Shown in pieces: positions 36,531-45,370 of a DNA stretch of 64,000 nucleotides. How positions within the stretch are numbered: position 1 is the stretch's first letter; every line of letters begins with the position of its first letter. Origin of the DNA: Streptomyces barringtoniae (GTDB lineage Bacteria; Actinomycetota; Actinomycetes; Streptomycetales; Streptomycetaceae); assembly GCF_020819595.1 (NCBI RefSeq), contig NZ_JAJHNP010000015.1:62001-126000 (forward strand), in the 5' to 3' direction. The notes under the pieces are model-generated. The model made no database searches and was not told the origin of the DNA. It worked only from the letters and a program-made list of their open reading frames with translations. Made by a program: the position numbers and the translations under genes.

Positions 36531-38176
36531 CGTCCCGGAAGGGCCGTACGGGGAGCGCGGCGCGGCTCGGGCTGATGGCCCTGCCCGTCGCGTTCTTCGC
36601 GCTGTTCTTCGCCTGGCCCGTGGCCGCGATCGTCGCGCGCGGCCTGAAGGCCGACGGCGTCTGGCAGTGGGGGCGGATCGCGGAGGTGGTCACGCAGCCG
36701 GACATCCGGCACGTGCTGTGGTTCACCACCTGGCAGGCGCTCGCCTCCACCGCGCTCACCCTGCTGCTCGCACTGCCCGCGGCGTACGTCTTCGCCCGTC
36801 TCGACTTCCCCGGCAAGCAGGTGCTGCGGGCCGTCGTCACCGTGCCGTTCGTGCTGCCGACCGTCGTCGCCGGCAGCGCGTTCCTCGCCCTCGTCGGGCA
36901 CGGCGGGCTGCTCGACGAACTGTGGGGCGTACGGCTGGACACCACGGTGTGGGCGATCCTGCTGGCCCACGTCTTCTTCAACTACGCCGTCGTCGTACGG
37001 ACCGTGGGCGGGCTGTGGTCCCAGCTCGACCCCCGGCAGGAGGAGGCCGCCCGCATGCTCGGCGCGTCTCCGCTCGCTGCCTGGCGCAAGGTCACCCTCC
37101 CGGCCCTCGCGCCCGCCGTGGCCGCCGCCGCGCTGATGGTGTTCCTGTTCACCTTCACCTCCTTCGGCGTCGTCCAGATCCTAGGCGGCCCCACCTTCTC
37201 CACCCTCGAAGTGGAGATCTACCGGCAGACCTCCGAGGTCTTCGACCTCTCCACGGCCGCCGTCCTCACCCTCGTCCAGTTCGCCGCCGTCGGCGCGATC
37301 CTCGCCGTGCACGCCTGGACGGTACGGCGCCGGGAGGCCGCGCTGCGGCTGGTCGACCCCGGGGCGACCGCCCGCCGCCCGCGCGGCGCCGGGCAGTGGG
37401 CCCTGCTCGCCGGCGTCCTCGTCACCGTCGCGCTGCTGCTCGTCCTGCCCCTCGCCGTCCTCGTCCGCCGCTCCCTGGACGCGCCGGGCTTCGGCTACTA
37501 CCGGGCCCTGACGAACGCGGACGGCGGTACGTTCCTGGTGGCGCCGGTGCACGCGGTGTGGACCTCTCTGCAGTACGCCGTCGCCGCCACCACCATCGCC
37601 GTCGTGATCGGGGGGCTCGCCGCCGCCGCGCTGGCCCGCCGGGACGCCGGACGGCTGGTCCGGGGCTTCGACGCGCTGCTGATGCTGCCGCTCGGCGTCT
37701 CCGCCGTGACCGTCGGCTTCGGCTTCCTGATCGCGCTGGACAAGCCGCCGCTGGACCTCAGACAGTCCTGGATCCTCGTCCCGCTCGCCCAGGCGCTGGT
37801 CGGCGCCCCGTTCGTCGTACGGACCATGCTGCCCGTGCTGCGCGCGGTGGACGCACGGCTCCGCGAGGCCGCCGCCGTGCTCGGGGCCTCGCCCTGGCGG
37901 GTGTGGCGGGAGGTCGATCTGCCGATGGTGCGGCGGGCACTGCTGGTCGCGGCCGGGTTCGCGTTCGCCGTCTCGCTCGGAGAGTTCGGGGCGACCGTGT
38001 TCATCGCCCGGCCCGACAACCCGACGCTTCCGGTCGCCGTGGCGCGGCTGCTCAGCCGCCCCGGAGACCTCAACTACGGCCAGGCGATGGCCCTTTCGAC
38101 CATCCTGATGGTGGTGTGCGCCGCCGCGCTGCTGCTCCTGGAGCGGCTGCGCACCGACCGGACGGGGGAGTTCTGA
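36506..38176 (+). CDS. thiP: Thiamine ABC transporter permease
   Basis: A protein of about 556 residues with two fused permease halves, about 12 membrane helices. Each half has the EAA loop: QEEAARMLGASPLAAWRKVTLP and REAAAVLGASPWRVWREVDLP. GTG 36506 was chosen; GTG 36494 is also possible. The start lies within the thiB coding end and the stop overlaps the first of three ATGs before thiQ. The fused layout is normal for ThiP. Confidence 0.92.
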   Translation: MDLARTEVASRKGRTGSAARLGLMALPVAFFALFFAWPVAAIVARGLKADGVWQWGRIAEVVTQPDIRHVLWFTTWQALASTALTLLLALPAAYVFARLDFPGKQVLRAVVTVPFVLPTVVAGSAFLALVGHGGLLDELWGVRLDTTVWAILLAHVFFNYAVVVRTVGGLWSQLDPRQEEAARMLGASPLAAWRKVTLPALAPAVAAAALMVFLFTFTSFGVVQILGGPTFSTLEVEIYRQTSEVFDLSTAAVLTLVQFAAVGAILAVHAWTVRRREAALRLVDPGATARRPRGAGQWALLAGVLVTVALLLVLPLAVLVRRSLDAPGFGYYRALTNADGGTFLVAPVHAVWTSLQYAVAATTIAVVIGGLAAAALARRDAGRLVRGFDALLMLPLGVSAVTVGFGFLIALDKPPLDLRQSWILVPLAQALVGAPFVVRTMLPVLRAVDARLREAAAVLGASPWRVWREVDLPMVRRALLVAAGFAFAVSLGEFGATVFIARPDNPTLPVAVARLLSRPGDLNYGQAMALSTILMVVCAAALLLLERLRTDRTGEF

Positions 38177-38240
38177 TGCCGCTGACCGAACGGGGGAGTC
38201 CCGATGCCGCTGACCGGACCGGGGAGTTCTCGATGCTGCT
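38156..38240 (+). repeat. Three tandem copies of a 28-base start-site module at thiP-thiQ
   Basis: Copies at 38156-38183 (28), 38184-38211 (28) and 38212-38240 (29) each have GACCGRACSGGGGAGT followed by an ATG and CYGCT. Every copy holds a ribosome-binding-like GGGGAG and a start codon. The third copy has one extra base, so the first and third ATGs share the thiQ frame and the middle one does not. Confidence 0.85.
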
Positions 38241-39252
38241 GAGCCTCGATGCCGCGACCGTGCGCTTCGGCGGGCGGTCCGTGCTCGACGCGGTCGATCT
38301 CGACGTCGCCGAGCACGAGGTGGTGTGTGTGCTGGGCCCCAGCGGCAGCGGGAAGTCGACCCTGCTGCGGGCGGTCGCCGGGCTCCAGCCCCTGTCCGAC
38401 GGCCGGGTCCTGCTCGACGGGCGCGACCAGTCGGGCGTGCCCGCGCACAAGCGGGGCGTCGGCCTGATGTTCCAGGACCACCAGCTCTTCCCGCAGCGGG
38501 ACGTCGGCGCGAACGTGGCCTTCGGGCTGCGCATGCACGGCGTCGCCAGGGGGCAACGGGACGCCGAGGTCGGGCAGTTGCTGGACCTGGTCGGGCTGCC
38601 CGGGGCCGCGCGGCGGGCCGTGGCCTCCCTGTCCGGTGGCGAGCAGCAGCGCGTGGCCCTCGCCCGGGCGCTCGCCCCCAGGCCCCGGGTGCTCATGCTG
38701 GACGAGCCGCTCGGCCAGCTCGACCGCTCGCTGCGCGAACGCCTGGTGGTCGAACTGCGGGAGCTCTTCGGCCGGTTGGGCACCACCGTGCTCGCCGTGA
38801 CCCACGACCAGGGCGAGGCGTTCGCGCTGGCCGACCGGGTGGTGGTGATGCGGGACGGGCGGATCGCGCAGTCCGGCACGCCGCTTCAGGTGTGGCAGCG
38901 GCCCGCCGACGCCTTCGTGGCCCGCTTCCTCGGTTTCGACAACGTGGTCCCGGCGACCGTCGCCGGTACGGTCGCCGACAGCCCCTGGGGCAAGCTGCCC
39001 GTCCCCGACGGCTCCCCGCAGGGCAGCCGCACGCTGCTGGTCCGGCCCGCCGGAGTACGGCTCGTGCCGGCCGACAGCGGCCTGCCCTGCACGGTGACCG
39101 CGCGCACCTTCAAGGGCACCCATGTCGCCGTACACCTCCAGCCGGGAGACGGGCCGCGCCTGGAGGCGGCCTGCGCGCTGCGGGAGGCACCCGAGGCCGG
39201 GGACGGGGTGGGCGTGGAGTTCGACGCGGCCGAAATCGTCGTGCTCGACTGA
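38233..39252 (+). CDS. thiQ: Thiamine ABC transporter ATP-binding protein
   Basis: A 339-residue ABC ATPase. Walker A is GPSGSGKS at 35-42, signature LSGGEQQR at 133-140, Walker B VLMLDEP ending at 159, and the switch His is in VTHDQGEA. The last 120 residues form a regulatory domain after the ATPase. I chose ATG 38233, with GGGGAG at ideal distance. The in-frame ATG 38176 would add MPLTERGSPDAADRTGEFS and is less usual. It completes the thiBPQ operon under the TPP riboswitch. Confidence 0.9.
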   Translation: MLLSLDAATVRFGGRSVLDAVDLDVAEHEVVCVLGPSGSGKSTLLRAVAGLQPLSDGRVLLDGRDQSGVPAHKRGVGLMFQDHQLFPQRDVGANVAFGLRMHGVARGQRDAEVGQLLDLVGLPGAARRAVASLSGGEQQRVALARALAPRPRVLMLDEPLGQLDRSLRERLVVELRELFGRLGTTVLAVTHDQGEAFALADRVVVMRDGRIAQSGTPLQVWQRPADAFVARFLGFDNVVPATVAGTVADSPWGKLPVPDGSPQGSRTLLVRPAGVRLVPADSGLPCTVTARTFKGTHVAVHLQPGDGPRLEAACALREAPEAGDGVGVEFDAAEIVVLD

Positions 39253-39277
39253 TCGACGCGCCCCTAGGGTGAGGGCC

Positions 39278-40075
39278 ATGACCTTGCTTGCGCATGAGCG
39301 CTACTGCGACGAGATCGCCGACCAGGTGGGCAGGTTCAGGACCCTGGTGACCTCCGGCGCCGATCTGACGGCCACCGTGCCGACCTGCCCCGAGTGGACG
39401 CTGGAGCAGCTCGTACGGCACATGGGAGGCGCCCTGCGCTGGACGGCCACACTCGTGCGGACCCGGGCCCAGGAGATGGTCCCGCACGAGCAGGTACCGC
39501 TCGGTGCGGGTCCGGACGCCGAGGGGGACGCGGCAGCCCTCGGCGCATGGCTCGCGGAGACCGGCGAACTGGTCGTCGGGGCACTGCGCGAGGCCGGTCC
39601 CGACGCCAAGGTGTGGTCCTGGACCGGCATGGCCACGAGCGGGTTCTGGGCCCGCCGGATGACCCACGAGATCACCGTTCACCGCGCGGACGCCGCGCTC
39701 ACCGTCGGGGCGCCCTACGAGGTCGCGCCCGAGGTCGCCGTCGACGCGCTGGACGAGTGGCTGCAGATCGTGGAGTGGGTGCAGCGCTCCGGGACGCGGG
39801 AGTGGGCCGCCGGGCTGCGCGGTCCGGGCCGCAGCATCCATCTGCATGCCACCGACACCGCGCCCGCGCTGGACGCCGAGTGGCTCATCGAGCTGGGCGA
39901 GGACGGCGTCAGCTGGCGGCGCGGTCATGAGAAGGCCACGGTCGCCCTGCGCGGCCCGCTCACCTCCGTGCTGCTCGCCTTCTACAACCGGCTGCCGCTG
40001 GACGCCCCCGGCCTCGAGGTTCTCGGCGAGCGTGAGCTGCTGGAGTTCTGGCTGAAGCAGGCCAGCTTCGGCTGA
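39278..40075 (+). CDS. DinB/maleylpyruvate isomerase N-terminal family protein
   Basis: A 265-residue protein. It begins with CDEIADQVGRFRTLVTSGADLTATVPTCPEW-type sequence and has RRMTHEITVHRADAALTVG in the middle. This is the mycothiol-dependent maleylpyruvate isomerase N-terminal (MDMPI/DinB) pattern, whose metal-binding histidines would include HMGG and HEITVH. A second C-terminal domain follows. The reaction is unknown; related proteins use mycothiol, the actinobacterial thiol. A perfect bidirectional terminator follows. Confidence 0.85.
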   Translation: MTLLAHERYCDEIADQVGRFRTLVTSGADLTATVPTCPEWTLEQLVRHMGGALRWTATLVRTRAQEMVPHEQVPLGAGPDAEGDAAALGAWLAETGELVVGALREAGPDAKVWSWTGMATSGFWARRMTHEITVHRADAALTVGAPYEVAPEVAVDALDEWLQIVEWVQRSGTREWAAGLRGPGRSIHLHATDTAPALDAEWLIELGEDGVSWRRGHEKATVALRGPLTSVLLAFYNRLPLDAPGLEVLGERELLEFWLKQASFG

Positions 40076-40082
40076 CACGCAA

Positions 40083-40121
40083 CCGCGGCCCGTCCCCTGG
40101 GGATAGGGGGACGGGCCGCGG
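40083..40121. terminator. Bidirectional 15-base-pair terminator
   Basis: CCGCGGCCCGTCCCC pairs perfectly with GGGGACGGGCCGCGG. It sits between converging genes and can serve both. Confidence 0.75.
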
Positions 40122-40145
40122 CGTCGTACCTGTTGCGGAAGGGCG

Positions 40146-40835
40146 TCAGCCGTTGCCGCGGGCTCCACGACGGCGCATGCCGAAGTAGACCGCGCCACCG
40201 CCGACGACGACCAGCGCGCCCGCGATGCCGGCGATCAGGCCGGTGTTGGAGCCGGCACCGGTCTCGGCGAGGTTCGAGTCACCGGCCGCCGGGGTCGGCG
40301 CGTTGCCGACCGTGCCCGCCGGGGCGGAGCTGGACGCGGAGGCCGACGGGGTCGGGGTCGCCGACTCGGCCGGGGCGGACGTCGTCGGCGTCGGCGTCGG
40401 CTTCGAGGGGGCCGACGCCGTCGGGGTCGGGCTGTCGGTCTTGCAGGCGAGGGCCGGGGTGGTCAGCAGGTTCTGGAGGTCCTGGTCGACCCGGCCGGCC
40501 GTGACGTGAACACGGTACGTCGCCTTCGGCTGCCAGTTCTCCGAGAAGGTGACCTGGGCGCCCTGGGCCGATCCGGTGACCTTCTGCTGACCGATCTGCT
40601 TCTCGACTCCGCCGGCGTTCTCCCGGTAGACCGTGATGGTCGCGGGGGTGGCGGAGGCATCGGTGTCGGTGACGACGATGACGCCCTTGTTGCCGTCGCA
40701 CTTGGCTTCGGCCTTGAAGTCGCTGATGGTGCACGCCAGCGCGGAGCCGGACAGCCCCAGTACGACCGCGGCCGAGGCGGAGGCAACACCCAGAATGCGC
40801 ACGGAACGGCGTACGCCACGGTGAGTTATGGACAA
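40146..40835 (-). CDS. LAETG sortase-anchored surface protein
   Basis: A 229-residue protein. A signal peptide (VRILGVASASAAVVLGLSGSALA) is followed by a short domain with two cysteines, a Ser/Pro/Thr-rich spacer, and the cell-wall sorting signal LAETG (189-193) with a hydrophobic segment and RRRGARGNG tail. The LAxTG form is recognised by class E sortases in Streptomyces. It is probably displayed on the hyphal wall; chaplins use similar anchoring. The ligand or role is unknown. The ~200 bases upstream are unusually A+T-rich. Confidence 0.88.
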   Translation of the reverse strand: MSITHRGVRRSVRILGVASASAAVVLGLSGSALACTISDFKAEAKCDGNKGVIVVTDTDASATPATITVYRENAGGVEKQIGQQKVTGSAQGAQVTFSENWQPKATYRVHVTAGRVDQDLQNLLTTPALACKTDSPTPTASAPSKPTPTPTTSAPAESATPTPSASASSSAPAGTVGNAPTPAAGDSNLAETGAGSNTGLIAGIAGALVVVGGGAVYFGMRRRGARGNG

Positions 40836-41039
40836 CGTTTGTCCTTTACAGAGTGCAACTGCGGGGGGTTCAGGGGGCGTTGAGGCACCGGATGAGGTGA
40901 GTGCCCCAGCACCCCCAAGAGGCTCACAGGTTTATAAGCGCTCCGTAAGAGTGTCAACGCATATGCCACCAGCGGCCGTTGACTTTGCCTGCTTATTAAT
41001 CACCGTGACGTTTGACGACGATTTGGGCGGCGGGGCGGG

Positions 41040-41447
41040 TCAGCCCTGGACCGCCGCCGGGTCCATCCAGATGACCTCCCAGGTGTGGCCGTCGAGGTCG
41101 TCGAAGGCGCGGCCGTACATGAAGCCGAGATCCTGGGTGTGGCCGCTCGGGGTGGCGCCCGACGCGAGGGCCTTGTCCACGAGTTCGTCCACCTTCTCGC
41201 GGCTCTCGGCGCTCAGTGCGACCAGTACCTCACTGGTCTTCGTGGCGTCGGCGATCTCCTTCTCGGTGAACGTGGCGTAGAAGGGCTTGGTGAGCAGCAT
41301 CGCGACGATGGTGTCGCTGATCACCACGGACGCGGCCTTCTCGTCGCTGAACTGCGGGTTGATCGTGTAGCCGAGCGCCGTGAAGAACTTCTTCGAGGCG
41401 TCGAGGTCGTTCACGGGCAGGTTCACGAAGATCATCTGCTGGTACAT
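41040..41447 (-). CDS. VOC-family (glyoxalase-like) protein
   Basis: A 135-residue vicinal-oxygen-chelate protein. It begins MYQQMIFVNLPVNDLDASKKFFTALGY and ends FDDLDGHTWEVIWMDP, typical of the PhnB/glyoxalase-like group with a single beta-alpha-beta pair. It could dimerise to form a metal site; the substrate is unknown. No operon partner is evident, with 203 bases before the LAETG gene and about 100 after the ABC permease. Confidence 0.9.
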   Translation of the reverse strand: MYQQMIFVNLPVNDLDASKKFFTALGYTINPQFSDEKAASVVISDTIVAMLLTKPFYATFTEKEIADATKTSEVLVALSAESREKVDELVDKALASGATPSGHTQDLGFMYGRAFDDLDGHTWEVIWMDPAAVQG

Positions 41448-41544
41448 GAGGGCTCTCTCCCTGGTGGTTCGTGCTGGGGTCGGCGTGTTCGATGGGGTAG
41501 ACCAGGGGCCCCGGGAGAACTCATCGGTCGCCGGAGATCTTTTT

Positions 41545-43062
41545 TCAGCGGTTCACGGGGAGGGCCGCCAGCGCGGCGACGGCCAGGGTGAGCGGACCGA
41601 ACAGCGCCAGCAGGGCCGCCGCGCGCAGGGCCGCGGCCGTGCGCAGCATCGAGGCGGGGGCGCCGAGACGGAGCAGCGCGGCGGTCGTGTCGGCCCGGCA
41701 CTGGCGGGTCTCCACGGCCGCGGTGAGGAGGGTGGCGACCGTGCAGCCGGTGACGAGCAGCGCGCCGAGGGTGGTCAGGGGCCCGAACGCCGGTGCCGAG
41801 CCGGCGTGCAGCGTGGTCATGGCGTAACCGGCGGACGCGACCGCGCAGACGACGCCCAGGGGGCGGCCGATGCGGATGGCCTCCGCCATGAGGACCCGGC
41901 CGGCCAGGAGGCGCAGGGCGCCGGGGCGGGTGGACTGCAGAAGACGGCCGCACAGGTGGGTGAGGCCGGGGGCGGCCAGCACCAGGCCGGTCGCGGTGAG
42001 GAGCCAGCCGAGGAGCACGGCGGCGTGCGCGCGGTCGGCGTAGGACTGGACCGCGAGGCCGGTGGCCAGCAGGGCGATGCCCCAGGGCAGACCGATGGGG
42101 GCGGTGTGCCGGGGGCCGGGAAGGACGTCGGCCAGGTCGCCCTCCGGCATCGGGGGTTCGGGGTCGGTCGAGTTGCCGGGCGTCGTGGGGGTGCCGCCCT
42201 GCCCGGGGCCGGGAGCCGCCCCGGCGGCACGGCCGTCCCCGGCGTGCGGAGGGGGTTGCGCGCCGTCGTCGCGTGCGCCCGCGGGCCGACGACCGGGCCG
42301 CTCGCCGTCGTCCACCGGCCCGTGCTTGTCCTCTGCCTGCCCGTCCTGTACGTGCTCGTCCTGACCCTGCTCGTCCTGTACGTGCTCGTCCCTTCCGTGC
42401 CTGTCCCGTGCGTGCTTGCCGCGAGCGTCCCCGGCCCCCGGCCGCAACCGCGCCCCGAACCTCCCGTACGCCCCGAACGTCTCCCGCGCCATCGAGGAGC
42501 CGTACGCCCCGAAGGGGCCGTACCTGCGCAGGAGCGGGGCGGCGGGGCGGGGGTCCGTCGGGCGCAGGGCCAGGGCCACCGTGGTCGAGGCGAGGGCCGG
42601 GACCACGCCCAGCAGGGTCAGGGTCGCCGGGACGGGAAGGTGCCGGCCCGCCGCCAGGAAGCCCGCCGCCGCGCCGTCGAAGGGCATGCCCGTGAGATCG
42701 CCGCGCAGGTCGAGGAAGACCAGCAGGGCCAGCAGTGAGCCCAGCGTGCAGGACAGCGCCGTGGTCAGCGCGGAGACCGCCATCAGGCGCGCCGGACCGA
42801 GGCCCACGGCGGACAGGCCCGTGAGCGGCCGGGCGCCGGGGTCGGTGCGCGCGACGGCGATCGCGAAGTACACCGTCGCGGCGAGCGGCACCGTGCACCA
42901 GGCCAGCCGCGGCGCGGCGGCGTCCGCGGCCTCGGGGTGGTTCAGGGCGTAACCGAAGCAGGACAGCAGGAGGAAGCCGGTGCCCGCCGAGGCCGCGGCC
43001 ACCAGCAGGCGGCGCAGCTGGACGGCGGGCCGGGCCGCCCGGGTCAGACGGAGAGCGACCAC
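41545..43062 (-). CDS. ABC transporter permease with a repeat-rich linker
   Basis: A 505-residue membrane protein starting at GTG 43062, inside the end of the ATPase gene. Two blocks of membrane helices (about 20-195 and 290-505) are joined by a hydrophilic linker of about 90 residues, rich in Asp, Glu, His, Lys and Arg, with DEHVQD repeats. The linker is encoded in part by a 19-base direct repeat (42342-42360 and 42372-42390). With the ATPase it forms an exporter of FtsX/MacB type or similar; the substrate is unknown. Confidence 0.75.
   Translation of the reverse strand: MVALRLTRAARPAVQLRRLLVAAASAGTGFLLLSCFGYALNHPEAADAAAPRLAWCTVPLAATVYFAIAVARTDPGARPLTGLSAVGLGPARLMAVSALTTALSCTLGSLLALLVFLDLRGDLTGMPFDGAAAGFLAAGRHLPVPATLTLLGVVPALASTTVALALRPTDPRPAAPLLRRYGPFGAYGSSMARETFGAYGRFGARLRPGAGDARGKHARDRHGRDEHVQDEQGQDEHVQDGQAEDKHGPVDDGERPGRRPAGARDDGAQPPPHAGDGRAAGAAPGPGQGGTPTTPGNSTDPEPPMPEGDLADVLPGPRHTAPIGLPWGIALLATGLAVQSYADRAHAAVLLGWLLTATGLVLAAPGLTHLCGRLLQSTRPGALRLLAGRVLMAEAIRIGRPLGVVCAVASAGYAMTTLHAGSAPAFGPLTTLGALLVTGCTVATLLTAAVETRQCRADTTAALLRLGAPASMLRTAAALRAAALLALFGPLTLAVAALAALPVNR
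42342..42390. repeat. Direct 19-base repeat in the ABC permease linker
   Basis: CGTCCTGTACGTGCTCGTC occurs at 42342-42360 and 42372-42390 with a 30-base period. On the coding strand it encodes DEHVQD repeats, which suggests local slippage expansion of the linker. Confidence 0.75.
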
Positions 43063-43790
43063 GCGGCGCGGCCTTCCGTCTCGGGGGCGTCGGGCAGGTG
43101 CACGGTGCTGACGCGCCGGCCGTCCAGCAGGGCCACGGTGCGGTCGGCGAGGGCGGCGTTGTCGGCGTCGTGCGTGGCGAGGACCACGGTGATGCCGTGC
43201 GAGCGGGCGGCCGTGGTCAGGGTGCGCAGCACGTGGTTGCGGTCGGCGCGGTGCAGCGGAGCCGTGGGCTCGTCGGCGAACAGGACCGTGGGGGCCGGGG
43301 CCAGCGCCCGGGCGATGGCGACACGCTGGCGCTCGGCCTGCTGGAGTTCGTGCGGGCGGTTGCGGGCCCTGTCGCCGACGTCGAGCCGTTCCAGCCACTC
43401 CAGCGCCGCGACCTTGGCCCTGCGGCGGCCGGCGCCGCGCAGCATGAGGGGCAGGGCGGCGTTCTCCCAGGCGTTCAGCTCGGGGACCAGGACCGGCGCC
43501 GGGTCGATCCAGCCGAAGCGGTCCCGGCGCAGCCGCTCCCGGCGCATCGGGCCCAGGGTGTGCAGGGGCGCGCTGTTGAACCACACCTCGCCGCTGCGCA
43601 CCGGTACCAGGCCGGACAGACACCGCAGCAGGGTCGTCTTGCCGCTGCCGCGCGGTCCGGTGACGGCGAGGATCTCGCCCTCGCGCACGCCGAGCGAGAC
43701 CCCGGCGAGCCCGGGGGAGCCGTCGGGGTGCCTGAAGTGCAGGGAGCGTGCCCAGAGCACGTCGTTGTCCGGCGGGGCCTCGGCCTCCAT
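43044..43790 (-). CDS. ABC transporter ATP-binding protein with degenerate signature
   Basis: A 248-residue ATPase. Walker A is GPRGSGKTT, Walker B TVLFADEPTA, and the H-loop is in VVLATHDADN. The signature, normally LSGGQ, reads HELQQAERQRVAIARAL; the Arg and following helix are kept but the SGG is lost. It resembles the LolD/MacB group. The last codons overlap the GTG of the permease by 19 bases. The substrate is unknown. Confidence 0.88.
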   Translation of the reverse strand: MEAEAPPDNDVLWARSLHFRHPDGSPGLAGVSLGVREGEILAVTGPRGSGKTTLLRCLSGLVPVRSGEVWFNSAPLHTLGPMRRERLRRDRFGWIDPAPVLVPELNAWENAALPLMLRGAGRRRAKVAALEWLERLDVGDRARNRPHELQQAERQRVAIARALAPAPTVLFADEPTAPLHRADRNHVLRTLTTAARSHGITVVLATHDADNAALADRTVALLDGRRVSTVHLPDAPETEGRAAWSLSV

Positions 43791-43986
43791 GGCTGCACAC
43801 CTCGTTCTGATCCGTTTTCCCGTGCCTGTTCCCTCGTCCGGGGGAACGAAGGCTGGGCCGATCGGTCACTGGAACGCTAGGCAGCCGTCACCGGGAGGCC
43901 GGACAGCACACGGCCCCGGGCCGCCGTTCTCACTCGAACGGGCGGCACCGGGGCCGGTACAGATCAGCTGATCGGACGAATCAGGC

Positions 43987-45351
43987 TCAGAGCTTGGTCC
44001 ATGCCTCCGTCAGCGTCGCGCGCAGGATCTGCTCGATCTCGTCGAAGGTCTCCTGGTTGGAGATCAGCGGCGGGGCGAGCTGGACGACCGGGTCGCCGCG
44101 GTCGTCGGCGCGGCAGTACAGGCCGTTGTCGAACAGCGCCTTGGAGAGGAAGCCGTACAGGACGCGCTCGGTCTCCTCCTCGTTGAAGGACTCCTTGGTG
44201 TTCTTGTCCTTCACCAGCTCGATGCCGTAGAAGAAGCCGTTGCCGCGGACGTCGCCGACGATCGGCAGGTCGTGCAGCTTCTGCAGGGTCTGCAGGAAGG
44301 CGCCCTCGTTGTCCAGCACGTGCTGGTTCAGGCCCTCGCGCTCGAACAGGTCGAGGTTGGCCAGACCCACCGCGGCGGACACCGGGTGGCCACCGAAGGT
44401 GTAGCCGTGCAGGAAGGTGTTGTCGCCCTTGTAGAACGGCTCGGCGATCCGGTCGGAGACGACGCAGGCGCCGATCGGGGAGTAGCCCGAGGTCATGCCC
44501 TTGGCGCAGGTGATCATGTCCGGAACGTAGCCGAACTTGTCGCAGGCGAACATCGTGCCGAGGCGGCCGAAGGCGCAGATGACCTCGTCCGACACGAGCA
44601 GCACGTCGTACTTGTCGCAGATCTCGCGCACGCGCTGGAAGTACCCGGGCGGCGGCGGGAAGCAGCCGCCGGCGTTCTGCACCGGCTCCAGGAAGACCGC
44701 GGCGACGGTGTCCGGGCCCTCGAAGAGGATCTGCTGCTCGATCTGGTCGGCGGCCCAGCGGCCGAAGGCCTCCGGGTCGTCACCGAAGATCGGGGCGCGG
44801 TAGATGTTGGTGTTCGGCACCTTGTGCGCGCCCGGGACGAGCGGCTCGAACGGCGCCTTCAGGCCGGGCAGACCGGTGATGGACAGGGCGCCCTGCGGGG
44901 TGCCGTGGTAGGCGACCGCACGCGAGATGACCTTGTACTTGGTGGGCTTGCCGACCAGCTTGAAGTACTGCTTGGCGAGCTTCCAGGCGGTCTCGACGGC
45001 CTCGCCGCCGCCGGTGGTGAAGAAGACCTTGTTCAGGTCGCCCGGGGCGTAGTCGGCGATGCGCTCGGCCAGCTCGACGGCCTTCGGGTGGGCGTAGGAC
45101 CACACCGGGAAGAAGGCCAGCTCCTGGGCCTGCTTGAAGGCGGTCTCGGCGAGCTCCGTACGGCCGTGACCGGCCTGGACCACGAACAGACCCGCGAGAC
45201 CGTCGAGGTAGCGCTTGCCCTTGTCGTCGTAGATGTAGGTGCCCTCACCCCGGACGATGGTCGGAACGGGGGAGTTCTCGTACGAGGACATGCGGGTGAA
45301 GTGCATCCACAGGTGGTCGTACGCGGTGCGGCTGAGGTCCTTGGTGCTCAC
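43987..45351 (-). CDS. Class III aminotransferase, probable polyamine (putrescine) aminotransferase
   Basis: A 454-residue PLP-dependent omega-aminotransferase. The PLP lysine is in TCAKGMTSGYSPIGA (about Lys284); the cofactor aspartate region is LVSDEVICAFGRLG, and TGGGEAVETAWKLAK is also present. In Streptomyces the gene pairs with an Lrp-type regulator and an aldehyde dehydrogenase for putrescine and related polyamine breakdown. It is likely to produce 4-aminobutanal using pyruvate as acceptor. The gene for the regulator lies 19 bases upstream, so the two may be co-transcribed. Confidence 0.9.
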   Translation of the reverse strand: MSTKDLSRTAYDHLWMHFTRMSSYENSPVPTIVRGEGTYIYDDKGKRYLDGLAGLFVVQAGHGRTELAETAFKQAQELAFFPVWSYAHPKAVELAERIADYAPGDLNKVFFTTGGGEAVETAWKLAKQYFKLVGKPTKYKVISRAVAYHGTPQGALSITGLPGLKAPFEPLVPGAHKVPNTNIYRAPIFGDDPEAFGRWAADQIEQQILFEGPDTVAAVFLEPVQNAGGCFPPPPGYFQRVREICDKYDVLLVSDEVICAFGRLGTMFACDKFGYVPDMITCAKGMTSGYSPIGACVVSDRIAEPFYKGDNTFLHGYTFGGHPVSAAVGLANLDLFEREGLNQHVLDNEGAFLQTLQKLHDLPIVGDVRGNGFFYGIELVKDKNTKESFNEEETERVLYGFLSKALFDNGLYCRADDRGDPVVQLAPPLISNQETFDEIEQILRATLTEAWTKL

Positions 45352-45370
45352 GGTTATCGGGTCCTCACGG

